Shown in pieces: positions 53,423-62,824 of a stretch of 64,000 nt of DNA (position 1 is its first letter; every line of letters begins with the position of its first letter). The stretch is taken from the NCBI GenBank assembly GCA_016235595.1, contig JACRJX010000044.1, forward strand, positions 124,001 to 188,000, given 5' to 3'. This stretch comes from Verrucomicrobiota bacterium (GTDB lineage: Bacteria; Verrucomicrobiota; Verrucomicrobiia; CAIQCK01). The notes beneath the pieces are model-generated. The model was not told the DNA's origin and searched no databases. It worked only from the letters and a program-made list of their open reading frames with translations. Position numbers and translations under genes: made by a program.

Positions 53423-55231
53423 CTATCCCCTGAAGTAAAGATACCCGCCCAGAATCGCCGCCAGCACAAAAACAGAACCGGCGAGTTCCGGCCAGCCCCA
53501 GCTCTGCCGCGTCTTGCGGCGATCGTCATCAGTGGCGGTGCCGAAGGTCAGGCTCTCGATCGCCGCGTAGTTCGGCGCGGCGGTCGCGTAGCTGACGACG
53601 ATCATCACAACAGCCGAGACGAGGGTGATGAGGATGCTGAAGTATTGGAAATTAATGTTGGTGATGATCCAAAAGAACGAACCCTGCGGGTAGTGGAAAT
53701 CCTTGAACAACGTCACCGGCGTGTCCACAAGCATCCGGAAGACGCCGAGCACGAAGCCGACCACCATCGCCCACATGCATCCCTGCGCGTTCAGCCGCTT
53801 CCAAAAGACGCCGAAGAAGAAAACGACGAAGATCGGCGGCGCGAGGTAACCCTGCACGGCTTGGAGGTAGTTGTAGAGCCCCTCGGCGCCCTTCACGACG
53901 GGAATCCACAACAGTGCGATCAACACCATGACGCCGGTGGCGATGCGCCCCATGCGGACGATCTCGTGCTGGGAGGCCTTGGGGCGGAGTTTTGCGTAGA
54001 TGTCCACGGTGAACAGCGTGGAGCAGGCGTTGAAGACGCCGGCCAACGAACCCATCAGCGCCGAGAGCAGGCCCGCAACAACGATGCCGCGCAAGCCCGG
54101 CGGCAGCAAGTGCTCCACCATCAGTGGGAACGCCGCCTGCGCCGCGTTCGGGTTGGCTGCAAACTCCGCCGCCAGGGCCGGCACCTTGCCGCTCTTGGCC
54201 AGCGCGAAGCAGATGAGCCCGGGGATGATGAAAAGGTAAACCGGGAAGAGTTTCAGAACCGCCGCGAAGATGCTGCCTTGCCGCGCAACGCGTTCGTTCG
54301 GTGCGCCGAGCGCGCGCTGGACGATGTATTGGTCCGTGCACCAATACCACAGGCCGATGACCGGCGCACAGATGGCCATGCCGAGCCACGGGAAGTTCTG
54401 GTTGAAATACCACGCCAGCCGCACCGTCTCGCCCGCCGCGTTCTTCTCCCACACCGGCGCCCACGTCGCCTCCACGCCTTGCGGGATAAGAGGTTTCCAG
54501 AGGTTGAACATCTCCGAGCCGCAAATCCGCCTCAATTCGCTCCAGCCGCCGAGTTCGATGAGGCCGTAAATCGTCAGCAGGGTTGAGCCGATGATGAGCA
54601 CAATGACCTGTACGGCGTCGTTGTAGGCCACGGCTCTCATGCCGCCGAGCATCGTGTAAAGCCCCGTCAGCACCACCACGAGCACCGAACCGATCCAGAA
54701 GCTGTCAATCTCCGCCCCGCCGATGTTGAGGCGCAATTCTGGCAACAGCGCGCCAAACACAACGCCGCCGGCGAAAATGCCGACCGCAATCTTCGAGACG
54801 ATGAACGTCAGCAAAGAAACGATGGAGAGCACGTAGCGCGATCGCGTGCAGAAGCGGCGCTCCAGAAACTCCGGCATCGTGAATACCAGCGACCGCGCAT
54901 AGAACGGCACGAATATCCACGCCAGCACGAGCAGGCACCACGCATGAAACTCGTAGTGTGCCAGCGCCACGCCGTCCTTCGCGCCGGAGCCAGCCAGACC
55001 GACGATGTGCTCGGAGCCGATGTTCGACGCGAAGATGGAAGCGCCAATGATCCACCAGCCGAGATTGCGCCCGGCGAGGAAGTAATCAGTGGCGTTGTCC
55101 TTCTCCTTCGTGATGGCCTTCCATGCAACAAGGAGCAGCACGCCGAAGTAAGCGGCGATGGCGATCCAGTCCAGACCGGTCAGCGTTGTGGTGCCGCTGA
55201 CGGCAAGCAGAGGTGTCAATGTGGTCATCAT
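53423..55231 (-). CDS. Sodium:solute symporter (SSS family, SGLT-like)
   Basis: A 602-residue transporter with 13-15 membrane segments. Family marks are the ATDYFLAGRNLGWWIIGASI and NIGSEHIVGLAGSGA sodium-site region, the KPLIPQG loop, and FSVDIYAK-like TVDIYAKLRPKA. Similar proteins import glucose, galactose, myo-inositol or pentoses with sodium. Last gene of the leftward pentose operon, separated from galM by 69 nt that hold two hairpins. Confidence 0.92.
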   Translation of the reverse strand: MMTTLTPLLAVSGTTTLTGLDWIAIAAYFGVLLLVAWKAITKEKDNATDYFLAGRNLGWWIIGASIFASNIGSEHIVGLAGSGAKDGVALAHYEFHAWCLLVLAWIFVPFYARSLVFTMPEFLERRFCTRSRYVLSIVSLLTFIVSKIAVGIFAGGVVFGALLPELRLNIGGAEIDSFWIGSVLVVVLTGLYTMLGGMRAVAYNDAVQVIVLIIGSTLLTIYGLIELGGWSELRRICGSEMFNLWKPLIPQGVEATWAPVWEKNAAGETVRLAWYFNQNFPWLGMAICAPVIGLWYWCTDQYIVQRALGAPNERVARQGSIFAAVLKLFPVYLFIIPGLICFALAKSGKVPALAAEFAANPNAAQAAFPLMVEHLLPPGLRGIVVAGLLSALMGSLAGVFNACSTLFTVDIYAKLRPKASQHEIVRMGRIATGVMVLIALLWIPVVKGAEGLYNYLQAVQGYLAPPIFVVFFFGVFWKRLNAQGCMWAMVVGFVLGVFRMLVDTPVTLFKDFHYPQGSFFWIITNINFQYFSILITLVSAVVMIVVSYATAAPNYAAIESLTFGTATDDDRRKTRQSWGWPELAGSVFVLAAILGGYLYFRG

Positions 55232-55239
55232 AAGTAATT

Positions 55240-55294
55240 CTCTCGTTCCGCGAGAGGGAATGTCCTTGTCCGTGTCCTCTCGCTTCGCGAGAGG
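55240..55294. promoter_or_regulatory. Two hairpins in the leader of the SSS symporter gene
   Basis: Hairpin A pairs 55240-55245 with 55251-55256 (CTCTCG/CGAGAG). Hairpin B pairs 55276-55283 with 55287-55294 (8 bp, TTC loop). Both use the same CTCTCG stem core. On the symporter mRNA, the 3' arm of hairpin A (CGAGAG) lies 8 nt before the ATG and covers the best Shine-Dalgarno candidate. They could limit expression of the last gene. Confidence 0.5.
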
Positions 55295-55300
55295 CTTAGC

Positions 55301-56416
55301 TTATTTCACCAGCCCGAACCGATAAACAATCGTGTTCTTGTAGGTCTTGCCCGGCCGCAGCACGACCGATGGGAACTTCGGCTGGTTTGGCGAGTCGGGA
55401 TGGTGCTGCGGCTCCATGCAGAAGCCGTTGCGTTGCTTGTAAACCCAGCCACCCTTGCCGGTGATGTGCCCATCGAGGAAGTTGCCGCTGTAGAACTGCA
55501 CGGCCGGCTCTGTCGAGAGGACTTCGAGCATGCGGCCGGTCGTCGGCTCGGTCACGCGCGCCATGAGACCGAGGCCAGAGCCCTTGGCGATGACAAAGTT
55601 GTGGTCGTAGCCGCCGCCAAATTTGATCTGCTCGTCGGTGGCGCCGATGCGCTCACCGATGGCCGTTGGTTTGTTGAAGTCGAACGGCGTGCCTTTCACC
55701 GGCAGGAACTTGCCCGTCGGTATCAGTGTGCTGTCCACCGGCGTGATCTTGTCGCTCTTGATCATCACGACGTGGCCGAGGATGTCACCCTTGCCGGCGA
55801 GGTTGAAGTAGGAGTGCTGCGTAAGGTTCACCACGGTCGGCTTGTCCGTTGTGGCCTTGTAGTCGAGCCGCAGTTCGTTGTTGTCCGTCCACGTATAGGT
55901 TGCGGTCACGTCGAGGGTGCCGGGATAGCCTTCCTCTCCGTCGCGGCTGACGTAGTGCAATTCCAGCGTCGGGCCAGCCTTTGTCATGGAGGGCTTGGCG
56001 TCCCACACGACTTTGTCGAAGCCTTTGAGTCCGCCGTGGAGCGCGTTGGGGGCATTGTTGATCGCCAGCGTGTATTCCTTGCCGTCGAGCGTGAATTTGC
56101 CCTTCGCAATGCGGTTGCCGTAGCGGCCGACGAGGCAGCCAAAATAAGGCGTCTCCTTCACGTATTCCGCGAGCGTGTCGTAGCCGAGCACGACATCCCC
56201 CAGTTTGCCTTTCATGCACGGCACGCAGACCGACTGGACGATGCCGCCGTAGTTCGAAATTTTGACCACGCTGCCCTTGGAATTCTTGAGTGTGAAAAGC
56301 TCAACCGCCTTGCCGTCGGCCGTGCCCCAAGGTTGCTTGTTGATTTCAGGAACTTCGCCGCAAACTGAACTGACCATAATGAGGATTCCTCCAATGATCG
56401 ACGTTGTGTTCTTCAT
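55301..56416 (-). CDS. galM: Aldose 1-epimerase (mutarotase)
   Basis: A 371-residue exported mutarotase (leader MKNTTSIIGGILIMVSSVCG). Catalytic blocks are GRYGNRIAKGKF (residue 96), NLTQHSYFNLAG, GGGYDHNFV and VQFYSGNFLDG. It interconverts alpha and beta anomers of aldoses. The start at 56416 matches the signal peptide; the longer open frame to 56521 overlaps the araD gene. It fits as the periplasmic partner of the symporter, delivering the anomer the transporter or isomerase prefers. Confidence 0.92.
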   Translation of the reverse strand: MKNTTSIIGGILIMVSSVCGEVPEINKQPWGTADGKAVELFTLKNSKGSVVKISNYGGIVQSVCVPCMKGKLGDVVLGYDTLAEYVKETPYFGCLVGRYGNRIAKGKFTLDGKEYTLAINNAPNALHGGLKGFDKVVWDAKPSMTKAGPTLELHYVSRDGEEGYPGTLDVTATYTWTDNNELRLDYKATTDKPTVVNLTQHSYFNLAGKGDILGHVVMIKSDKITPVDSTLIPTGKFLPVKGTPFDFNKPTAIGERIGATDEQIKFGGGYDHNFVIAKGSGLGLMARVTEPTTGRMLEVLSTEPAVQFYSGNFLDGHITGKGGWVYKQRNGFCMEPQHHPDSPNQPKFPSVVLRPGKTYKNTIVYRFGLVK

Positions 56417-56441
56417 TTCGTGTGATCCGTATCTGCCACAA

Positions 56442-57134
56442 TTACTTCTGTCCGTAATACGCGCCCGAGCCATGCTTCCGCAAGAAATGTTTCTCCAGCA
56501 GCGCCCGCTGCATCGTGCCAATGCGCGGGTTCAGGCGCAACGTCTCGCTGGCCAGCCGCGCGAGATATTCCAGCACGATGGCGTTCTCAACTGCCTTCGC
56601 CACGGTCTTGCCCCACGCGAACGGTCCGTGGCTCGCCACCAGTGCGCCGGGAAACTCCGACGGAGCGAGCTTGCGGAACCGCTCAACAATGACGTTACCC
56701 GTCTCAACTTCGTAGTCGCCCTTGATTTCCTTCGGTGTCATCGCACGCGTGCAAGGCACCGGCCCGTGGAAATAATCCGCGTGCGTGGTGCCAAGCGCCG
56801 GGATGCCGCGTCTGGCCTGTGCCCAGGCTGTCGCGAAGAGGCTGTGCGTGTGAACGATGCCGCCAACGTCCTTGAATGCGCGGTAGAGCACGAGATGCGC
56901 CGGCGTGTCCGAACTGGGCCGCAGGTCGCCTTCGACGACCTTGCCACTGTCCAGTGCGACGACCACCATGTGCTCCGGCTTCATCACATCGTAGCCGACG
57001 CCCGACGGCTTGATAACGACACGCCCGCTGACGCGATCAATCCCGCTGACGTTGCCGAAGGTCTGAATGACCAAACCTTCCTTCACCAAATCGAGGTTGG
57101 CCTTGCAAACTTGAGCCTTGAGTTCTTCAAGCAT
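56442..57134 (-). CDS. araD: L-ribulose-5-phosphate 4-epimerase
   Basis: A 230-residue class II aldolase-fold epimerase. Zinc ligands are H95 and H97 (IVHTHS) and a later His in VASHGPFAWG. SGVGYDVMKPEHMV and GTTHADYFHGPVPCTR are typical. It converts L-ribulose-5-P to D-xylulose-5-P in L-arabinose catabolism. Two nt separate it from araB. Confidence 0.94.
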   Translation of the reverse strand: MLEELKAQVCKANLDLVKEGLVIQTFGNVSGIDRVSGRVVIKPSGVGYDVMKPEHMVVVALDSGKVVEGDLRPSSDTPAHLVLYRAFKDVGGIVHTHSLFATAWAQARRGIPALGTTHADYFHGPVPCTRAMTPKEIKGDYEVETGNVIVERFRKLAPSEFPGALVASHGPFAWGKTVAKAVENAIVLEYLARLASETLRLNPRIGTMQRALLEKHFLRKHGSGAYYGQK

Positions 57135-57136
57135 GA

Positions 57137-58810
57137 TTACTTCCGAACACGGCTGCGGATCTCGATGAGTTGCTTCATCACGTCGAACAAGTTACCAACC
57201 CAATCCTTCGTGCCGAGCGCGTCGTGGAGCTTGCGGTAGATGACGTATAGCTCCTTGTAGATGGCGTGCGCTTCCGGCTTCGGTTGAAACACGCGCGGCT
57301 TGATGCCAGTCATCGCCTTCTGAGCCGAGGCGTAATCAGGATACGCACCCGCAACCACCGCGCCGGCGATGGCCGCGCCGAGTGCGCAGGTCTGGGCGGA
57401 ACGCGATACCTTCATGGGTCGGCCGGTCACGTCGGCGTAAATCTGCATCACCAGCGGGTTCTTCTCGGCGATGCCGCCGCAGTTGACGATCTGCCCGACC
57501 TTCACGCCATATTCCTCGAAACGATTGATAATCGTCAGCGCGCCAAACGCCGTCGCCTCGATGAGGGCACGGTAAATCTCCGCGGGTGTCGTGTAGAGCG
57601 TCTGGCCAAGCAAAAGGCCTGTGAGCCGCTGGTCCACAAGGACAGTGCGGTTGCCATTGTTCCAGTCGAGCGCAAGCAGGCCGCTCTCGCCGGGCTTGAG
57701 CTTCGCCGCCCCGGCCGTGAGTGCCTCGTGCGAGCCGGCTTTGCCGAGCGGCTGGATGTAGTTGACGAACCAGTTGAAGATGTCGCCCACGGCTGACTGG
57801 CCCGCCTCGAGGCCGTAGAAGCCCGGCAGAATCGAGCCGTTGACGATGCCGCAGAGGCCGGGGATGTCCGCGAGTTGCTGGCCGACGGGCACGACCATCA
57901 TGTCGCAGGTGCTGGTGCCGATGATCTTCACCAGCGTGCCGGGCGCGATGCCGGAGCCGACGCCACCGAGATGCGCATCGAACGCGCCGACCGCCACCGG
58001 AATACCCTCGGGCAGGCCGGTGCGCCTGGCCCATTCGGCAGTGAGTTTGCCGGCGGCGCGGTCAATCGTGTGCGCCTTCGCGCAGAGCCGCGAGCGGAGC
58101 GCGCCGAGTTTCGGGTCGAGTTCGCCAAGGAACTCCGCGTCAGGATAGCCGCCCCACGTGTCGCTATACATCGCCTTGTGGCCAGCGGCGCAGACGCCGA
58201 CGATCAATCTGTCCGGCGTTTCGGTGCCGGTGAGCATCGCGGGAATCCAGTCTGCGCACTCGACCCACGTATGGGCGGCGTCGAACACCTCCGGCGCGGA
58301 GCGCAGACAATGGAGAATCTTGCTGAAGAACCATTCGCTCGAATAAGTGCCACCGCACTTCGCCAAATACTGGGGCCGGATGCTCTTCGCCAGCGCGGTA
58401 ATTTCAGCGGCCTCGATGACGCCGGTGTGGTCTTTCCAGAGCCATGCCATCGCGGCAGGATTCTTGGCAAACCGCTTGTCGAACGCGAGCGGGATGCCCC
58501 TCGCGTCCACGGGCAGCGGCGTGCTGCCGGTCGTGTCCACGCCGATGCCGATCACGTCGGTGGCCTTGAAACCGCGCACCGTTTTCTTCGCGAGCGCAAG
58601 CGCCTTCTTGATCGTAATCTCGGCGCCTTCGAGGTAATCGGCGGGATGCTGGCGGGCGAGATTCGGATCGCGGGCGAGGATGACGCCGTGGGTGCCGTGG
58701 GCGTATTCCCAAACGGCGGATGCAACCTCCTTGCCGTTGGCGGCATTGACGATGAGAGTGCGCACCGAGTTGGTGCCGTAATCGAGTCCGATGGTGTATT
58801 GGGCGCTCAT
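57137..58810 (-). CDS. araB: Ribulokinase
   Basis: A 557-residue FGGY-family kinase that phosphorylates L-ribulose. N-terminal ASKHA phosphate loop YTIGLDYGTNSVRTLIV, GIGVDTTGSTPLP, WKDHTG and the C-terminal NCGGIAEKNPLVMQIYADV block are intact. Length and the AraD neighbour (2-nt gap) support ribulokinase over glycerol or xylulose kinase. The ATG at 58810 is the only good start. Confidence 0.95.
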   Translation of the reverse strand: MSAQYTIGLDYGTNSVRTLIVNAANGKEVASAVWEYAHGTHGVILARDPNLARQHPADYLEGAEITIKKALALAKKTVRGFKATDVIGIGVDTTGSTPLPVDARGIPLAFDKRFAKNPAAMAWLWKDHTGVIEAAEITALAKSIRPQYLAKCGGTYSSEWFFSKILHCLRSAPEVFDAAHTWVECADWIPAMLTGTETPDRLIVGVCAAGHKAMYSDTWGGYPDAEFLGELDPKLGALRSRLCAKAHTIDRAAGKLTAEWARRTGLPEGIPVAVGAFDAHLGGVGSGIAPGTLVKIIGTSTCDMMVVPVGQQLADIPGLCGIVNGSILPGFYGLEAGQSAVGDIFNWFVNYIQPLGKAGSHEALTAGAAKLKPGESGLLALDWNNGNRTVLVDQRLTGLLLGQTLYTTPAEIYRALIEATAFGALTIINRFEEYGVKVGQIVNCGGIAEKNPLVMQIYADVTGRPMKVSRSAQTCALGAAIAGAVVAGAYPDYASAQKAMTGIKPRVFQPKPEAHAIYKELYVIYRKLHDALGTKDWVGNLFDVMKQLIEIRSRVRK

Positions 58811-58823
58811 GGAGATGCTCCGT

Positions 58824-59912
58824 TCAGCTCTGGATGATCACTTTGACAACCTTGTCCTTGTAGGCCGTGTTCAACTGGAAAGCTTCGACGATGCGCTTCA
58901 GTGGGAAGCGATGGCTGACAAGACCGTGGAGGTCCACGCGACCCTGCTCGGCCAGCCGGATGGCGCGCGGGTAAACGTGCTTCATGCGTCGGCTCATGAT
59001 GATGGTCAGCCCTTTGCGGCGCGCGTTGGAATGCTGCATCGAAAACTGATCGCCGCCCGGTATGCCGACGAGGACGAGCCGTCCGCCGAGTCGCGCCATT
59101 TCGGCCGCTTGCTCGACGGAATGATCCGCCCACGCGGCCTCGATGGCCACATCCACACCGCGACCATGCGTTTCCGCCATGACACGTTTGACCGGGTCCT
59201 CCTTCTCGCAATGAATCGGGATGCCGCCCCACTTCTGCGCCAGCTTGAGCCGCCACGGAAGATTGTCAGAGATGAACACCGGATCGGCGCCCGCGAGCCG
59301 GGCAAGCTGAAGGATCAACAAGCCGATGGGGCCCGCTCCGATGATGGCAACGCTGAAGCCGACGCGTAGTTTTGAGAAATCCACCGCGTGCATCGCAACA
59401 CCGAGCGGCTCCAGTAACGCAGAGGCTTCGTCGTCGATGCTCTTCGGCACAGGGAAACAACTGCGCGCGGGCATCCGCATCCATTCACAAAAACTGCCGC
59501 CATAGGGATAGTTCCCGCAAAACGCCAGCCGGCAGCAGAGATTCGGATGCCCGTGTTCGCAAGGCTCGCAATGATGGCACGGTTGCGCCGGGTCCACGGC
59601 CACGCGGGTTCCGGGTTTCAGCGGTTCGGCACTCCCATCGAGCGAAGCCGGTCCAACCGCCTCGACGATGGCGGAAAACTCGTGTCCCAGAATCAACGGT
59701 CCCTTAATCGCCGTGTCGCCAATGCGTGCGTCCAGGTAGGAGTGCAGGTCGCTGCCGCACATGCCCGTGCAACGCACGCGCACAAGTACCTCCCCGCGTC
59801 CCGGCGGCCCCGGACGCGGAACTCGTTCGATCCGCATATCGCGCGGGCCGTGCAGGCGCGCGGCGGTCATCGTCGCGGAAGTTTTGCGTACCGTAGCCAC
59901 AGGGTTACTCAT
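58824..59912 (-). CDS. Zinc-dependent alcohol/polyol dehydrogenase
   Basis: A 362-residue medium-chain dehydrogenase. Catalytic zinc features are CTGMCGSDLHS and GHEFSA; the structural zinc loop is C-x2-C-x2-C-x7-C (PCHHCEPCEHGHPNLCC). The NAD site reads AIIGAGPIGLLILQLA. Sorbitol or threonine dehydrogenase-like in pattern; in this operon it probably oxidises a sugar alcohol or sugar, which would feed a pentose route. Its start overlaps the isomerase stop by 8 nt, and 13 nt follow before araB. A second start, ATG 59870, is possible. Confidence 0.92.
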   Translation of the reverse strand: MSNPVATVRKTSATMTAARLHGPRDMRIERVPRPGPPGRGEVLVRVRCTGMCGSDLHSYLDARIGDTAIKGPLILGHEFSAIVEAVGPASLDGSAEPLKPGTRVAVDPAQPCHHCEPCEHGHPNLCCRLAFCGNYPYGGSFCEWMRMPARSCFPVPKSIDDEASALLEPLGVAMHAVDFSKLRVGFSVAIIGAGPIGLLILQLARLAGADPVFISDNLPWRLKLAQKWGGIPIHCEKEDPVKRVMAETHGRGVDVAIEAAWADHSVEQAAEMARLGGRLVLVGIPGGDQFSMQHSNARRKGLTIIMSRRMKHVYPRAIRLAEQGRVDLHGLVSHRFPLKRIVEAFQLNTAYKDKVVKVIIQS

Positions 59913-61341
59913 GCAGGTAAACGTCCCAGCCCAAATACTTCGTCAACGCTTCCTTCACACCGGCGGCGATGTGGGTCGGGTTGACAGCAACGTGATGTTC
60001 GAAACCGTTCTCGCAAATGTGCGCGAGCAGCTTCTGGAAGTTCGGGATGCGCACCACACCGTAACCGCCGAAGGTCTTGAGCGGATCGTCAGTAAACTCG
60101 CCCTCGCCGACGTAAGCGCGGATTTTGCCGGAAGCGTCGTCGGTGGTGCAACGCAGGTAGGTCAACGGCGCGGCCTTCACGCGGCCGACAACCGTGCCGT
60201 AGGTGTTCTCCTTGCCGACCGTGCCGGCGATGATTTCGTGCCAATCCATTTTCGGCTGGTCCTCGCCCTGCTCTGCGAAAATGTCTTTCGGCAGGTTGCT
60301 GCAATGGAAGACGACACCCTTGTCAGGATCGTCGGCATAGTTGTTATTCCAGTCCACCAGCGCGCTGGGCCGGCCGCTGGCCTGGGCCATCGCATGCATT
60401 CCCACGCACCCCATCACATCCACCTCGCACGCGCTGCTCACCAACATGTTGCTCATCATGCTCATGACCGTGCAGGGCACGACACCGAAGAACTCCTCAA
60501 TCGCCGTCCAGCACTGCATGGCGGTCGCATTCAGGTGCGCGCGCTTCATCCATCCATCCACCGCGACAGCAAACTTGGCCATCTTCAGCAACGAGGCGGG
60601 CGGGATGCCTTCGGTCGCGACATATTGACTGATCCCGGCGAGCTTGGTTTTCACGGCGCGGTCATTGTCGGCCATTTTGTTCACCCAGCTGAGCATCTCG
60701 TAGAGATCGAGCGTCTCAATGCTGATCCCCGCCTGTTCGAGCAATTTCTCGCTGTAGCGGACGGTGTTGAACGCCACGGGACGTGTGCCGAGCGAACCGA
60801 TGCGCAGGCCGCGCAGCGCGCGCAACACCCGGCAGGTGACGGCGAAATCAGCGAGGTCTCGCGCGAAGCTCTCGCTCGCCGGACTGCACGTATGCAGGCG
60901 CGTAAGCGTGAACGGGATGCCGTATTGACGGAGGTTGTTGGTGACGGACATCTTGCCGCAGAAGCTGTCACGGCGGTTGCCCATGCGCATCTTGTCGGCG
61001 TCGTCAGCATATGCGTGCACCAGCACCGGCACGCGCAGACCCGACCAGCGCAACGCGTTCGCGATGGCGCGCTCGTCGCCGAAGTTCGGCAGCGTGATGA
61101 TGATGCCGTCAATCTTCTGTCGGTTGGCATCGAAGAGTTCGGCACAAAGCTTCGCCTCCTCAAAACTCTCGATGCTGCCGAAGCGCGTGGCCTTGACGCC
61201 GAGCGTGACTACCTTGAACCCCGCCTTCTGCAACACTTCGAGCATGGCGCTCCGGCCTTTCTCGCAAAGCTGGGCGGGGAAAAAGCCGCGGTTGCCGACG
61301 ATGAGGCCAATGGTGACGGGCTTGATGGTGGCAGGTTTCAT
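59905..61341 (-). CDS. L-fucose isomerase-like sugar isomerase
   Basis: A 478-residue ketol isomerase of the FucI group, not of AraA. Putative metal ligands E306 (SSACEVDVMG) and D330 (ALVDWNNNY) are 24 residues apart, the same spacing as E337 and D361 of E. coli FucI, and the third (His) could lie in FEHHVAVNPTH. With araB and araD directly downstream, the natural reading is that it isomerises L-arabinose to L-ribulose in place of AraA; that is inference. First gene of the operon; GAGGAG lies 7 nt before the ATG. Confidence 0.85.
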   Translation of the reverse strand: MKPATIKPVTIGLIVGNRGFFPAQLCEKGRSAMLEVLQKAGFKVVTLGVKATRFGSIESFEEAKLCAELFDANRQKIDGIIITLPNFGDERAIANALRWSGLRVPVLVHAYADDADKMRMGNRRDSFCGKMSVTNNLRQYGIPFTLTRLHTCSPASESFARDLADFAVTCRVLRALRGLRIGSLGTRPVAFNTVRYSEKLLEQAGISIETLDLYEMLSWVNKMADNDRAVKTKLAGISQYVATEGIPPASLLKMAKFAVAVDGWMKRAHLNATAMQCWTAIEEFFGVVPCTVMSMMSNMLVSSACEVDVMGCVGMHAMAQASGRPSALVDWNNNYADDPDKGVVFHCSNLPKDIFAEQGEDQPKMDWHEIIAGTVGKENTYGTVVGRVKAAPLTYLRCTTDDASGKIRAYVGEGEFTDDPLKTFGGYGVVRIPNFQKLLAHICENGFEHHVAVNPTHIAAGVKEALTKYLGWDVYLHE

Positions 61342-61591
61342 GATGTGCTCCTCTGGTTGTTGTCAACGTCCGCGATGCCGCTATGAAATTGAGACGCGGA
61401 TGTTAGGGTTGAGTTTCGGGTTGAACAAGCGCAAATCACCGCACTTCCAGTCCGGCTCTCGATTCTGTCGGTTTTTTCGGCATCCTGAATTTCGCGTTGT
61501 GCGCCTTGTGAATAAGGTGCGGATTATAGTTGACGACAGTTCAGCAACAACGCCAGATTGCGTCCAAGTTCAACCATTTTGCGTCACCGGC
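61342..61591. promoter_or_regulatory. Divergent promoter region of pentose operon and regulator gene
   Basis: The 250 nt between the oppositely transcribed isomerase and regulator genes must hold both promoters and any operators. An 8-nt sequence GGTTGAAC at 61419-61426 reappears inverted at 61568-61575; each is followed by similar CGCAA-containing bases. This could mark two half-sites of the XylR-type regulator, but so short a match is also expected by chance. No convincing -35/-10 pair could be fixed. Confidence 0.45.
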
Positions 61592-62797
61592 ATGAGTCCC
61601 TCACGATTAACGATTTTCCGCCCACACCGAACGAGTGACGCGACAACGACGTCCAGGATTCCCAAAGTCATCCTGCTGATTGAGTCCTCGCGAGCCTCCG
61701 GGCGGAGCGTGCTGCGCGGTGTCGCCAAATACGCGCGTCATCACGGGCCGTGGGCGTTCTACTGGGAACCGCGCGGCCTCGAAACAGTCTGGCCACGTCT
61801 CAAGAAACTCCGCGCCGATGGCATCATCCTGCGCGACGTCGAGAAGGTGAGCGACGTCATCCGTTGCGGCATTCCAACCATCGTCTTTGGCCACCGCAAA
61901 CAGGCCGTGCCCGGCGTCGCCAACGTGATGACCGACTCGCCACGCATTGGCACGATGGCCGCCGACCATCTGCTCGACTGCGGCTTCCGCCACTTTGCCT
62001 ATTGCGGGTTCAACGGCATCTCCTGGTCTGACATCCGCAGCGAAAGTTTCGCCAAACGTGTCAGCGCGGCTGGTTTTCAAGTCAGCTTCTTTCACCAACG
62101 CCGCCGCGCCGTTGCGCGTTCCGGCGAGGGGGAAGAACAGTTTATGGCCGAATGGCTCCGGTCGCTGCCAAAACCTATCGGTCTCATGGCCTGCAATGAC
62201 GACCGCGGCCAGCACGTCATCGAGGCCTGCAAACTCGCCGGCCTGCGCGTGCCGGACGAGGTGGCGGTCATCGGCACCGATAATGACGAACTGGTCTGCG
62301 AACTCTCCGACCCGCCCATGTCGAGCGTGGCGATCAACTTCGAGCGCGCCGGCTACGAGAGCGCGGAATTGCTGGCGAAGCTCATGGCCGGTCAGCGCTC
62401 TGTCAGCAAGGCCATCACCGCCCGCGTCACGCACGTTGTTGCGCGCCAGTCCACGAACATCCTGGCCATTGACGACGCGCACGTGGCGAAGGCACTGCAA
62501 TCCATCCGCCTCCACGGGCGCGAAGCCATCCAAGTCACCGATGCTGTGGCAGCCTCCGGCATTTCCCGCCGCGTGCTGGAGAAACGGTTCCGCAAACTTC
62601 TCGGCCGTTCCGTCCTCAGCGAAATCCGCCGCGTCCGTGTCGCGCAAATCTGCCGCTTGCTGGTGGAAACCCATCTCTCGGTTTCCCAGATCGCCGATTC
62701 CCTTGGCTACACCAGCATCGAGCACATCGCCCGCTACTTCCGCTCCGAGATGAAGATGAGTCCCCTCGCCTACCGCCGCCAGCACGGGCAGAAGTAA
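61592..62797 (+). CDS. XylR-type transcriptional regulator (periplasmic-binding-protein domain plus AraC HTH)
   Basis: A 401-residue regulator. Residues 25-290 are a LacI-type sugar-binding domain (KVILLIESSRASGRSVLRGV, then TDSPRIGTMAADHLLDCGF and VIGTDNDELVCELSDPPMSS). Residues 300-400 are an AraC double helix-turn-helix (SGISRRVLEKRFRKLLGRSV, SVSQIADSLGYTSIEHIARY). E. coli XylR has this layout, with activation by its pentose. Divergent from the isomerase operon, so it likely activates that operon on sugar binding. The open frame extends left to 60935, but ATG 61592 fits the family. Confidence 0.93.
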   Translation: MSPSRLTIFRPHRTSDATTTSRIPKVILLIESSRASGRSVLRGVAKYARHHGPWAFYWEPRGLETVWPRLKKLRADGIILRDVEKVSDVIRCGIPTIVFGHRKQAVPGVANVMTDSPRIGTMAADHLLDCGFRHFAYCGFNGISWSDIRSESFAKRVSAAGFQVSFFHQRRRAVARSGEGEEQFMAEWLRSLPKPIGLMACNDDRGQHVIEACKLAGLRVPDEVAVIGTDNDELVCELSDPPMSSVAINFERAGYESAELLAKLMAGQRSVSKAITARVTHVVARQSTNILAIDDAHVAKALQSIRLHGREAIQVTDAVAASGISRRVLEKRFRKLLGRSVLSEIRRVRVAQICRLLVETHLSVSQIADSLGYTSIEHIARYFRSEMKMSPLAYRRQHGQK

Positions 62798-62824
62798 AAG
62801 CTTCAGTAATGGTGGAGCGGTGCT

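Noticed and set aside
52814..54586. A 590-residue plus-strand open frame
   Set aside because: It is antisense to lpxC-fabZ and the SSS symporter; its low-complexity His/Arg/Asp sequence is typical of a shadow frame.
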